From NCBI GenBank assembly GCA_903893675.1, contig CAITNA010000224.1, positions 1 to 11,082 on the forward strand: 11,082 nt of DNA, in the 5' to 3' direction. Shown here piece after piece: positions 1 to 7,675 of the stretch. Under the pieces are notes generated by a model that was given only the letters and a program-made list of their open reading frames with translations, was not told the DNA's origin and did no database searches. The DNA comes from an uncultured Micrococcales bacterium. GTDB lineage: Bacteria; Actinomycetota; Actinomycetes; Actinomycetales; Microbacteriaceae. The number at the start of each line of letters is the position of its first letter. Position 1 is the first letter of the stretch. The position numbers and the translations under genes were made by a program.

Positions 1-500
1 AGTGGGGTCCGCAGTATCTGCTGGCTTCGGCATTCACGCTGGCCGTGCCATACGGCAAGCCGATGATGTACTCGAGCTATGCGTTCAGCGACAACGACGC
101 CGGGCCACTGACCGACCCGAAGGGCTATGACCTGCCTGCCACCTGCGTGACCAACCCTGGCCCGACCCACACCGGCTACAAGGATGGCGACTGGGTCTGC
201 CAGCACAACTGGGCCGGCATCGTGGGCATGATCGCCTTCCACAATTCGGTTGGCAACGCGAAGTTCGCGAACATCTTCCAAGACAAGGATGCCTATGGCT
301 TCGGTCGCGGCAGCAAGGGCTTTATTCTGTTCAACACCGGCACCGCCGCATACAGCGGCAAGATTCAGACCGGTCTAGCAGCAGGCACTTACACCGACCG
401 AATCAGTGGCGGCAAGATCACTGTGAACTCGGATGGCACCATCGACGCGAAGTTGGGTGCTTGGAGTGCTTTAGCGATTGACGTGAACGGCAAGAACTAA
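1..500 (+). CDS. Alpha-amylase (GH13), C-terminal part, 5' end outside window
   Basis: The reading frame is open from base 3 and ends at TAA 498-500, leaving 165 C-terminal residues; the start lies left of the window, so the GTG at 45 is internal. The first 30 visible residues (WGPQYLLASAFTLAVPYGKP, then MMYSSYAF) match the end of the catalytic barrel in Streptomyces-type and animal-type alpha-amylases. The Cys-containing stretch DGDWVCQHNWAGIVGMIAFH is the usual last barrel helix. It is followed by the all-beta C-terminal domain (FGRGSKGFILFNTG, then QTGLAAGTYTDRISGG). The family hydrolyses internal alpha-1,4 links of starch or glycogen and is normally secreted. The protein stops right after the beta domain (AIDVNGKN), so no starch-binding module or wall anchor follows. 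The catalytic residues lie upstream and cannot be checked. It is the only + strand gene, convergent with the ABC gene at 497-2302. Confidence 0.9.
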   Translation, partial: WGPQYLLASAFTLAVPYGKPMMYSSYAFSDNDAGPLTDPKGYDLPATCVTNPGPTHTGYKDGDWVCQHNWAGIVGMIAFHNSVGNAKFANIFQDKDAYGFGRGSKGFILFNTGTAAYSGKIQTGLAAGTYTDRISGGKITVNSDGTIDAKLGAWSALAIDVNGKN

Positions 501-2302
501 GCGAGCGACTCGCGCCAGGCCTTGTGCATCTTCGAGAACTTGCCCGTGCCTGCGATGAGCTTTGCAGGGGCATCGTCTTCGATGATCTGACCGTGCTCCA
601 TCACGAGCACGCGGTCGGCAATCGAAACAGTCGACAAGCGGTGAGCGATGATGATCGCGGTTCGACCCTTGAGCAGAGTCTGCAATCCGTGTTGAACCAA
701 ACGCTCGCTTGGAATATCAAGTGACGCGGTTGCTTCATCCAAGATGAGAACTGCAGGGTCTGCGATGAACGCACGGGCGAACGAGATCAACTGACGCTGA
801 CCGGCAGACACGCGACCGCCGCGCTTGTTGACGTCGGTCTGGTAGCCGTCAGGCAAAGTCATGATGAAGTCGTGCACACCAACGGCCTTTGCCGCCGCAA
901 TGATTTCGTCGCTGGTTGCATCTGGCTTGCCGAGCGCGATGTTGTCGCTGATGGTGCCGGCGAACAGGTAGGCCTCTTGGGTGACCATGACGATGGCGCG
1001 ACGTAGGTCGTCGTTGGCGATGTTGCGCAGGTCGTGGCCGTCGAGCGCAACGGTTCCCGCACTCGGGTCATAGAAGCGCGAGACCAGCTTGGCTAGGGTC
1101 GACTTGCCGGCGCCGGTGGTGCCAACCAGCGCGATGGTCTGACCGGCCGGGATGTGCAAATTGAAGTCAGGCAAGATCGTCTTGCCGTTCGAGTAGTGGA
1201 ACTCCACGTTGTCGAAGTCGAGGGCACCCTTAGGCGCGGCGAGCACCTCTGGGTGGGCTGGCTCAGGAACGGTCGGGTCTTCTTCGAGCACGCCCGAGAC
1301 CTTCTCTAGGCCCGAGTTGGCCGACTGGTAGGCGTTGTAGAACTGGGCGATGTTTTCCATCGGGTCGAAAAAGCGCTTCGTGTAAAGGATCGCGCCGGTC
1401 AAAAGCCCAATCGAGAAGTCGCCGTGCATTGCTCGCATGCCGCCAAATAGCAGCACTGCGGCCACGGTGATGTTGCCGATCATGGTCAAACCCGGGTCAT
1501 AGATTCCGAAAATCTGGATCACCTTGGCGTTGATACTGCGGTAGTCCTCGGCGAGCTGGTTGTACTCATCCTGGTTGCGCTTTTCCTTGCGGAAGGCCTT
1601 GACCGCACGGATGCCGGTCATGGTCTCGACGAAGTGCACGATGAGCTTGGCCGATGACACGCGGCTCTTGCGGTACCAGAACTTGGTCTGCTTCTGGAAC
1701 CAGCGGGTCAAGATGGCAAGCGGCACGAATGCGAACAGCAGAATCAGGAACGACTGCAGGTCGAGCGATGCCAGCGCAACGCCGGTGAATATCATGTAGA
1801 TGATGCCGGCAACCATTTCGTTGCCACCGGTGTCGAGCAGCTCTTTGATCGAGTCGATGTCGTTGGTCTGACGCGAGATCACGCGACCCGAGGTGTACTT
1901 CTCGTGGAACTCGAGCGAGAGCATCTGAGTGTGACGGAACAAACGGTCGCGCAACTGGAACAGCACGGCCTGGTTGGTGCGCTGCGCATAGACCAAGAAG
2001 AACGAAGTGGTTGCGGCCGAGCCGATTGCACAGATCAGGTATGCACCGGCAGTCAGCCAGGCGAGCTTCATGTCGCCCTTGATTGCATCCGGCAGCGCGC
2101 GGTCGATCGCGAGGGTGATGAGGCCTGGGCCGACAACGCGCAGCGCCTGTGAAACCAAAACCATGAAGAACGAACCGACCAAGCGAAGACGAATGCCACG
2201 GATGAGCGAGAACAGCAGTCGCAGCGAACGGCGACGAACCTCGCGCGACTGCTGCTTGTTCAGATCAACGTTGTCTTCGTTGTTTACTCCCTGCATGCTC
2301 AT
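497..2302 (-). CDS. ABC exporter half-transporter, subunit with intact Walker B glutamate
   Basis: This 601-residue protein combines a six-helix exporter membrane domain (roughly residues 35-320) with a C-terminal ATPase domain (about 360-600). Residues 1-35 are hydrophilic and charged. Visible ATPase motifs are Walker A GTTGAGKST (394-402), Q-loop Gln442, signature VSAGQ (498-502, a variant of LSGGQ), Walker B LILDE with catalytic Glu523, D-loop SLD (527-529) and switch His554. The ATG start overlaps the stop of the upstream ABC gene (ATGA, 4-bp overlap), and an AGGAGG ribosome site lies at 2318-2313, so the two are very likely translated together. The partner has a degenerate Walker B, so this pair fits a heterodimeric exporter of the TM287/288 or BmrCD kind, where this subunit supplies the Walker A/B residues of the active site. 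Substrate unknown; drugs, lipids or peptides are all possible for the family. Its stop codon (TAG) overlaps that of the amylase gene. Confidence 0.92.
   Translation of the reverse strand: MSMQGVNNEDNVDLNKQQSREVRRRSLRLLFSLIRGIRLRLVGSFFMVLVSQALRVVGPGLITLAIDRALPDAIKGDMKLAWLTAGAYLICAIGSAATTSFFLVYAQRTNQAVLFQLRDRLFRHTQMLSLEFHEKYTSGRVISRQTNDIDSIKELLDTGGNEMVAGIIYMIFTGVALASLDLQSFLILLFAFVPLAILTRWFQKQTKFWYRKSRVSSAKLIVHFVETMTGIRAVKAFRKEKRNQDEYNQLAEDYRSINAKVIQIFGIYDPGLTMIGNITVAAVLLFGGMRAMHGDFSIGLLTGAILYTKRFFDPMENIAQFYNAYQSANSGLEKVSGVLEEDPTVPEPAHPEVLAAPKGALDFDNVEFHYSNGKTILPDFNLHIPAGQTIALVGTTGAGKSTLAKLVSRFYDPSAGTVALDGHDLRNIANDDLRRAIVMVTQEAYLFAGTISDNIALGKPDATSDEIIAAAKAVGVHDFIMTLPDGYQTDVNKRGGRVSAGQRQLISFARAFIADPAVLILDEATASLDIPSERLVQHGLQTLLKGRTAIIIAHRLSTVSIADRVLVMEHGQIIEDDAPAKLIAGTGKFSKMHKAWRESLA
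501..513. terminator. Short GC hairpin at the convergent gene ends
   Basis: GCGAG-CGA-CTCGC forms a 5-bp perfect stem with a 3-nt loop immediately after the amylase stop codon, inside the last codons of the converging ABC gene. Read on the - strand it is followed by the T-rich run TTAGTTCTT, as in a weak intrinsic terminator for the ABC genes. On the + strand there is no T run. The stem is short, so this may be chance, but no other terminator candidate is visible at this junction. Confidence 0.3.
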
Positions 2303-4059
2303 CGGTTATTCGCCTCCTCTTCGATGCTCGAAATGACGTGGCGGTAGTGCGCGTTCTTGGCGAGCAGCTCGCTGTGCTTGCCAACCGCGGTGATGCGGCC
2401 ATCCTCCATGAGGGCAACGCGGTCGGCGAGCATCACGGTCGATGGGCGGTGAGCGACGATCAGCGCGGTGGTGCTCTTGAGCACAGTGCGCAGGGCGTCT
2501 TCGACCATGGCCTCGGTGTCGACGTCGAGCGCGCTCAGTGGGTCGTCGAGAACCAACACGGATGGTCGTGCCGCAACTGCACGGGCAAGGGCGAGGCGCT
2601 GGCGCTGACCGCCCGAAAGGCTCAGGCCTTCCTCGCCAATCTTGGTGTCTAGGCCATCTGGCAGGTCATAGACGAAGTGAGCCTGGGCAATCTCGAGGGC
2701 CTGCTTGAGGTCTTCCTCGCTGGCGTCTGGGCGGCCGAGCAGCACGTTGTCGCGCACGCTCGATGAAAACAAGGTGGCGTCTTCGAAGGCCATGGCGATG
2801 TGTGAGCGCAGCTCTTCGCGGGTCAGGTCGCGCACGTCTACCCCGTCGAGCTCAATCGAGCCCGAGGTTGCGTCATAGAGACGAGTGGTGAGCGCGGTGA
2901 GTGTGGTCTTGCCGCAACCAGTGATTCCGATCAGCGCAATTGACTCACCAGGCTGAATCTCGAGGTCGACGCCCTTGAGCAGGTCATCCTGCTCTGCAGG
3001 TGCATCCGCGTATTTGAAGTGAACATCTTTGAACACCAAACGCCCCTGTGGGTTTTCGATGTGCTTCGGGTTCTCTGGGTCTGCGATGTCGACATTGGTG
3101 TCGATGACTTCGAAGAAGCGCTCGACCGCGGTCTTGGCATCCAAGGTCATCGAGATGAAGAAGCCGATTGACTCGGTCGGCCAGGTCAGCACGCGAGCGG
3201 TTGCAAAGAATGCAACGAGACCACCGATGGTGAGTTGGTTTTGCGAAACCAGATAGATGCCGACCAGCATCGAAACGCCGACTGCGGTTTCAGGAATCAT
3301 GATCAGGTAGAGCCAGAGGCTCGCGATCATGCGCGCCTTCTTGAGCTCGGTGCTGCGCAGCGTGTTTGCATCTCGCGCGAACTTGTCTGCGAAGAAGTTG
3401 CCGCGACCGAAGGCCTTCAAAACACGGATGCCGTGCACTGCCTCTTCGACCGAGGTGGCCAAGTCGCCGGCCTGGTCTTGCGACTGACGAGCGACTCGGT
3501 GATATTCGGTTTCGAACTTGAAGCCCTTGAACCAGATCGGAATCGAGGTGACGATGAAGATTGCGCCGAGAATCCAGTGGTACGAACAGAGGATGACCAA
3601 GCCGACAACGATGGTGATCACATTCGAGACCATCAGCACGAGGCCGAACGAAAGCCAGCGGCGAATCAGGCTGAGGTCACCGGTGACGCGACTGAGCAAC
3701 TGACCGCTTGGCCACTTGTCGTGAAAGCCGACCTCGAGGTCTTGAAGCTTGGCATAGAGCGAGCGGCGAAGGCCGGCCTCAACGTGGGTGCCAGGGGTCA
3801 GGACCAGCCAGCGGCGAAGCAGCACGAAGGTGGCTTCGCCGATGCCCAGAACCAACACGGCGATAACGCCCGGAATCAGGGCTGAAGCCGAAGGGTTGCT
3901 CTTGAGGCTGTTTACGATGCCGCTCAGGAAGGTAGGAACAGTCAGGGCCAGAAGCTGGGTGCTTAGGGCGGCCACAATGCCGAGGATTACTCGAGGAAGG
4001 GCACTTTTCGCGTAGGGAAAAATGCGCAACAGAGTTGCCACAGTTCCGCGATTGTTCAC
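2299..4059 (-). CDS. ABC exporter half-transporter, subunit with degenerate ATP site
   Basis: This 586-residue protein has six predicted membrane helices (about 20-300) and a C-terminal ATPase domain (about 340-575). Motifs are Walker A GITGCGKTT (378-386), canonical signature LSGGQ (481-485) and switch His537. Two key residues differ from consensus: the Q-loop position is Glu426 (in AMAFEDATLF) instead of Gln, and the Walker B catalytic position is Asp506 (LVLDD) instead of Glu. These changes mark the degenerate half of a heterodimeric exporter. The partner encoded just downstream has the intact glutamate, while this chain provides the canonical signature to the active composite site. The start is GTG, preceded only by a weak AGGT; a GTG at codon 7 is an alternative. 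It lies 50 bp after purH on the same strand and could be read through from the pur genes. Substrate not predictable. Confidence 0.92.
   Translation of the reverse strand: MNNRGTVATLLRIFPYAKSALPRVILGIVAALSTQLLALTVPTFLSGIVNSLKSNPSASALIPGVIAVLVLGIGEATFVLLRRWLVLTPGTHVEAGLRRSLYAKLQDLEVGFHDKWPSGQLLSRVTGDLSLIRRWLSFGLVLMVSNVITIVVGLVILCSYHWILGAIFIVTSIPIWFKGFKFETEYHRVARQSQDQAGDLATSVEEAVHGIRVLKAFGRGNFFADKFARDANTLRSTELKKARMIASLWLYLIMIPETAVGVSMLVGIYLVSQNQLTIGGLVAFFATARVLTWPTESIGFFISMTLDAKTAVERFFEVIDTNVDIADPENPKHIENPQGRLVFKDVHFKYADAPAEQDDLLKGVDLEIQPGESIALIGITGCGKTTLTALTTRLYDATSGSIELDGVDVRDLTREELRSHIAMAFEDATLFSSSVRDNVLLGRPDASEEDLKQALEIAQAHFVYDLPDGLDTKIGEEGLSLSGGQRQRLALARAVAARPSVLVLDDPLSALDVDTEAMVEDALRTVLKSTTALIVAHRPSTVMLADRVALMEDGRITAVGKHSELLAKNAHYRHVISSIEEEANNR
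2313..2318 (-). promoter_or_regulatory. Ribosome binding site of the second ABC gene
   Basis: A perfect AGGAGG on the - strand lies within the last codons (encoding EEEA) of the upstream ABC gene, 10 nt before the ATG at 2302. Together with the ATGA overlap it supports coupled translation and confirms this start codon. Confidence 0.6.
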
Positions 4060-4077
4060 TTCATTACCTAACTGCTT

Positions 4078-4098
4078 GGCGGGAGTTTTATTCCGGCC
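4078..4098. other. Imperfect hairpin in the purH-ABC gap
   Basis: The 50-bp gap between purH and the first ABC gene holds GGCGGGA (4078-4084) and TCCGGCC (4092-4098), which pair as a 7-position stem with one G-G mismatch around a 7-nt AT-rich loop. No T run follows on the - strand, so it is not a convincing intrinsic terminator. It could be an RNA processing or attenuation element between the purine and transporter parts of the transcript, or chance. Confidence 0.25.
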
Positions 4099-4109
4099 AG
4101 CCCTACAGA

Positions 4110-5762
4110 CTAATGGAAGAAGTGGCGCTCACCCGTGAAATACATGGTGATGCCGGCTTGCTCCGCAGCCTCGATTACCTCAGCGTCTCGCTTGGATCCG
4201 CCAGGCTGAACCACGGCCTTTACGCCGCCCTCGATCAGCACCTCAAGGCCATCCTTGAATGGGAAGAATGCATCGCTAGCCGCAACCGAACCACGCGAAC
4301 GCGACTCGGCTCGAGCGATTGCGAGCTTGCACGAATCAACGCGGTTGACCTGACCCATGCCCACGCCGACAGATGCGCCGCCACTTGCGAGCAAGATTGC
4401 GTTCGACTTGACCGCGCGGCAGGCACGCCACGCGAACTCGAGATCGCGCATGGTCTCTGGGTCGGCGTTCTTGCCAGCAACGAGCTTCCAGCCGCTCGAG
4501 TTGAACCCACTGAACTCATCAGGCTGCTGAACCAGCAAGCCACCCGAGATCTGCTTGACCTCATACTCTTCGCGTGCATATCCGGCTGGCAATTCAAGGA
4601 TGCGCAAATCAGACTTCTTCAAAAGAATCTGCAGCGCCTCAAGCTCAAAGCCAGGTGCAACGATGACCTCAGTGAAGATCGGCGAAATCTGCTTTGCCAT
4701 CTCGACGGTTACCAAACGGTTTGCCGCGATCACTCCACCGAATGCGCTCATCGGGTCGCAGAGGTGCGCCTTCGCGTGAGCGTCGGCAATCGGGTCGTTG
4801 CTGTTTGCATCGCCGATTGCAATTCCACACGGATTAGCGTGCTTGATAATCGCGACGGCTGGCTCGGTGAAGTCGAATGCTGCGCGAAGTGCGGCATCTG
4901 CATCGACGTAGTTGTTGTAAGACATCTCTTTGCCGCCGAGCAGACGAGCCTGTGCGATTCCGGCAACGGCTTCGCTGGCGTTGTTGCGATAGATCGCGGC
5001 GGCCTGGTGTGAGTTTTCTCCGTAGCGCAGCACGCTGGAGAGGTCGCCACCTGCCGAGAACTTGGCAGGGAAGCCAGGGTTCTTGCTTGCGCCGTCATTG
5101 CTCTGGTCGGCCGCGCGACGCCAGTCGGCATCTAGCTCGCCAGCCAGCCAGCCAGCAACTGCCGAGTCATAGCGGGCCGTGTGGCTGAAGGCCGCCAGGG
5201 CCAAGGCCTTGCGCTGGGAAAGCGTGGTGCCGCCCTGCTCGAGCGATGCGATGACCTCGCCGTAGCGGCCAGGCTCGACAACGATTGCAACGTTCGCGTG
5301 GTTCTTGGCGCTGGCGCGAACCATCGCTGGGCCGCCGATGTCAATCTGGTCGACAACTGCATCGCCGTTGGCGCCAGACTGCACGGTCTGCACAAACGGA
5401 TACAGGTTCACAACAACAAGCTGGAACGCCTCGATCTCGAGTTCGCGCAACTGCTGCTCGTGTGCGATCAAACGCATGTCTGCAAGAAGCCCGCCGTGAA
5501 TCTTTGGGTGCAGAGTCTTCACGCGACCATCGAGCGACTCAGGAAAACCGGTCACCTGCGAAACCTCAATAACCGGGATCCCCGCATCGGCAATCGTCTT
5601 TGCGGTCGAGCCGGTCGACACCAGTTCGACACCGTGCGCGTTCAGCGCGGTGGCCAACTCGATCAGACCGGTCTTGTCTGAAACCGAAAGCAGTGCGCGC
5701 TTGATTTGCACGCGATCAAAGTGTCGGTAGTCGGCCGGTGAGTGCGGGTTAATCGCTGCCAT
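4110..5762 (-). CDS. purH: Bifunctional AICAR transformylase / IMP cyclohydrolase
   Basis: PurH catalyses the last two steps of de novo purine synthesis in the cytoplasm: formyl transfer from 10-formyl-tetrahydrofolate to AICAR, then ring closure to IMP. The N-terminal cyclohydrolase domain (numbering from the upstream ATG at 5768) shows KRALLSVSDKTG (23-34), the STGST loop (51-55) and GRVKTLHPKIHGG (81-93). The transformylase domain shows RYGENSHQAA (248-257), the catalytic Lys309-His310 in IIKHANPCG, FFPFKDGLE (501-509) and QPGGSKRDAEVIEAAE (521-536), ending in GERHFFH. The length of 550-552 residues is slightly above the usual 520-540 because of an N-terminal extension. Two ATGs lie in frame, at 5768 and 5762. 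AAGGA sits 5 nt before the second and touches the first, so I prefer 5762. The gene overlaps the end of purN, implying a purN-purH operon with linked translation. All visible catalytic motifs are intact. Confidence 0.97.
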   Translation of the reverse strand: MAAINPHSPADYRHFDRVQIKRALLSVSDKTGLIELATALNAHGVELVSTGSTAKTIADAGIPVIEVSQVTGFPESLDGRVKTLHPKIHGGLLADMRLIAHEQQLRELEIEAFQLVVVNLYPFVQTVQSGANGDAVVDQIDIGGPAMVRASAKNHANVAIVVEPGRYGEVIASLEQGGTTLSQRKALALAAFSHTARYDSAVAGWLAGELDADWRRAADQSNDGASKNPGFPAKFSAGGDLSSVLRYGENSHQAAAIYRNNASEAVAGIAQARLLGGKEMSYNNYVDADAALRAAFDFTEPAVAIIKHANPCGIAIGDANSNDPIADAHAKAHLCDPMSAFGGVIAANRLVTVEMAKQISPIFTEVIVAPGFELEALQILLKKSDLRILELPAGYAREEYEVKQISGGLLVQQPDEFSGFNSSGWKLVAGKNADPETMRDLEFAWRACRAVKSNAILLASGGASVGVGMGQVNRVDSCKLAIARAESRSRGSVAASDAFFPFKDGLEVLIEGGVKAVVQPGGSKRDAEVIEAAEQAGITMYFTGERHFFH

Positions 5763-6378
5763 GTGCATCCTTGTTGGTTGATTGGTGCAACCGAGCGATG
5801 TTGCTCAGTGAAATCTTGTGTTCGCCAATTTGCTTGACGACATCGACGAGCAGCGCGCGCTCGACGGTCTTGATGCGCTCGTGCAGATCGTGCTCGCTGT
5901 CATCTGGCTGAATCGCAACGCGCTCTTGCGCAATCTGCGGGCCGGTGTCGACACCCTCATCGACGATGTGAATGGTCACGCCCGTCTCGGATGCACCTGC
6001 AGCCAAAGCATCGCGCACGGCGTGGCCGCCCGGAAACGCCGGAAGCAGTGATGGGTGCGTGTTGATCAGCTTCGGGGTGAGCGCGCGCACGAAGTTCGGC
6101 GGCAGAATGCGCATGAACCCGGCAAGCACGGTGAGGTCTGGCTTGAAGAAGTTGATGTTCTCGAGCAGCATCTCGGCCCAGGCCTCGCGGCTGGTGAAAG
6201 ACTGCGGGCTGACTACGAAGGTCGGCACTCCGAAGAGCTCTGCGTGGGCCAGGCCATCGCAGGCGTTGTCTGAACCGACAGCCAGGATTCGCAGGCCATT
6301 TCGAGGGTCGTCGGCGGCTTCTAGCAGCGCACGGAGGTTAGATCCCCCGCCCGAAATAAGCACCACAAGCGACAACAC
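5749..6378 (-). CDS. purN: Phosphoribosylglycinamide formyltransferase
   Basis: PurN transfers a formyl group from 10-formyl-tetrahydrofolate to GAR, the third step of de novo purine synthesis, in the cytoplasm. The 209-residue chain has the N-terminal nucleotide-binding loop LISGGGSNLRALL (7-19) and the catalytic triad Asn106, His108 (INTHPSLLPAFPG) and Asp144 (HIVDEGVDTGPQIAQ). These numbers equal those of the E. coli enzyme, supporting an N terminus near the one chosen. The start is GTG at 6378; GAGGG lies directly against it, so the TTG one codon in, or the GTG codons at 6366 and 6363, cannot be excluded. The gene begins 37 bp after perM and its 3' end overlaps purH by 14-20 bp. All catalytic residues are present. 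Confidence 0.96.
   Translation of the reverse strand: MLSLVVLISGGGSNLRALLEAADDPRNGLRILAVGSDNACDGLAHAELFGVPTFVVSPQSFTSREAWAEMLLENINFFKPDLTVLAGFMRILPPNFVRALTPKLINTHPSLLPAFPGGHAVRDALAAGASETGVTIHIVDEGVDTGPQIAQERVAIQPDDSEHDLHERIKTVERALLVDVVKQIGEHKISLSNIARLHQSTNKDAHGSD
5768..5772 (-). promoter_or_regulatory. Ribosome binding site that favours the second purH ATG
   Basis: AAGGA on the - strand ends in the first base of the upstream ATG, leaving that start without usable spacing, but lies 5 nt before the ATG at 5762-5760. This favours a PurH two residues shorter than the longest open frame. Confidence 0.45.
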
Positions 6379-6415
6379 CCCTCAAGTTTAAGCGCTCGAG
6401 GGCGGCCCGATTTGC

Positions 6416-7669
6416 CTAACGGCGAAGCAGCGGGTGGTCGGCCTTGTCTGGCTTTGCAGAATAGAACGAGGTCAAGAATGAGACCGCGCCGACCTCGACG
6501 AAGGTCACAGCAAACAGAATCAGCGCGTTCACGCCTGCGACCTCGAATCGACCAGGGCCAAAACCGCCGGATGCCAACCAGCCAAACACGGCAAGCTCGC
6601 TGGCCGCCACGAAGGCAATCGCGATGCCGAGGGTCAGGGCCGAGGCCAGCGGGGTTGCGAATTCATAGCGAACGTCGCGCGCGTGATCGCGAACCCAGAC
6701 GGTAGCCAAGAAGGCCAGCACCAGCGGAACCACCACGGCGATCATGCCGAATGCGAAGCTGCCCTGCGGCAACACAGAAAGCATCGGCACCATAGGCAGT
6801 GGGCCGGCTGCCGAAGCAATCGGAGAAAACAGCGAGCCGGCTCCGATTGCGAAACCCGCGCCGGTGAACCAGGCCGCAGCCCAGACCACCAGGTTTGGCA
6901 GCAACGCGATCTGACCAAGGGTCAGCAAGAAACCACCAAAAACAGAAACGTGGATGCTCTCATAAAAAGTAATGACATTGATCCAGTTGACCAGCACCAA
7001 GATTCCAATGCCAACCGCGGCAACGGCGAACATCGCAACGACGATGCCGGTGCCCGCACGCCAAGCTGGCGACCAAACCACTCTTGCCCACCAAGGCAGG
7101 TTCTCGAAGCGAGTTGCAAACCAGTCACGAAGTTGAATTCGTTCTGGTGCCTGCACCTGACGACTGACTCCATAGATTGGCTTCGGCTCGCCAAGAGTTG
7201 AACCGAGCACCAAGAAACCGCCGAAGAAGACGACAGGAAAAATGAGTGCCGCCGCCGCGTGCGGACTGGCAGCCGCGAAATCGACAGAGCGAGTTAGTGC
7301 GAAGGTGACCGCCGCATAGGCACCAGCCGCTCCGAGCCAAGCCGGCCACAGCGAAGGCGCCGCGCTCAACTTGCGACCGAGCCTAAAGCTCAACCACGCC
7401 AAGAACGCCGAGTAGGCAAGCGGCATGATCGAGATCGTGAAGCCGGTGAAGGTAAGCCCGGCAAACTGCCCGGCAGCAACATCCAAGGGAACACCTTGAG
7501 CCAGCAGCCACAGGTCGACCGCCGAGCGAAAGGCAACCAAAATGTTGGTCATGCCGTTTTGCTCGATGAGCCACAAAAGGAAAAGAGGCACAACAAGCAC
7601 ACCCAGGCCAATGGCCATAGTGGTGAGCGCCTGTAGTGCCCCTACCCCAGCAGTCAGTCGACGGTTCAC
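6416..7669 (-). CDS. perM: PerM/DUF6350-family polytopic membrane protein
   Basis: This 417-residue protein has about eight or nine hydrophobic segments (near 13-35, 78-95, 109-126, 137-156, 206-228, 242-266, 305-326, 338-362 and 378-402). The most family-like stretch is 257-301, beginning LPNLVVWAAAWFTGAGFAIG and ending GPLPMVPMLSVLP, rich in Gly and Pro and typical of the actinobacterial DUF6350/PerM family. In Mycobacterium tuberculosis the homologue Rv0955 (PerM) sits between sucCD and purNH, as here, and is reported to support cell division, apparently by stabilising the divisome protein FtsB. A similar role here is inference. The start is GTG with no clear ribosome site, only 6 bp after sucD, so translation probably depends on ribosomes finishing sucD. 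No enzymatic motif is visible. The family call is strong, the molecular function uncertain. Confidence 0.88.
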   Translation of the reverse strand: MNRRLTAGVGALQALTTMAIGLGVLVVPLFLLWLIEQNGMTNILVAFRSAVDLWLLAQGVPLDVAAGQFAGLTFTGFTISIMPLAYSAFLAWLSFRLGRKLSAAPSLWPAWLGAAGAYAAVTFALTRSVDFAAASPHAAAALIFPVVFFGGFLVLGSTLGEPKPIYGVSRQVQAPERIQLRDWFATRFENLPWWARVVWSPAWRAGTGIVVAMFAVAAVGIGILVLVNWINVITFYESIHVSVFGGFLLTLGQIALLPNLVVWAAAWFTGAGFAIGAGSLFSPIASAAGPLPMVPMLSVLPQGSFAFGMIAVVVPLVLAFLATVWVRDHARDVRYEFATPLASALTLGIAIAFVAASELAVFGWLASGGFGPGRFEVAGVNALILFAVTFVEVGAVSFLTSFYSAKPDKADHPLLRR

Positions 7670-7675
7670 GTGCGA

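Noticed and set aside
1882..2302. Variant VSAGQ signature read as a broken ABC protein
   Set aside because: All other motifs are intact, the frame is full length, and variant signatures in this subunit are expected in asymmetric heterodimeric exporters. The variant itself lies further along, near 800-813.
3235..3885. Open frame of 216 codons on the + strand, opposite the first ABC gene
   Set aside because: It is antisense to a well-supported ABC gene; the acidic, Gln/Glu/Asp/Ala-rich, low-complexity translation is a strand shadow.
4035..5012. Open frame of 325 codons on the + strand, opposite purH
   Set aside because: It lies almost entirely antisense to an intact purH, has no recognisable domain, and its amino-acid make-up (rich in Arg, Cys, Leu, His) is typical of the reverse strand of a high-GC gene.
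5139..5154. Four tandem GCCA units inside purH, a possible slippage site
   Set aside because: Four units are few for phase variation, the run simply encodes the sequence AGWLAG, and on/off switching of a core purine enzyme is unlikely.
5769..5800. Purine riboswitch before purH
   Set aside because: There is no leader: purH begins inside purN, so an aptamer could not fit without lying in coding sequence.
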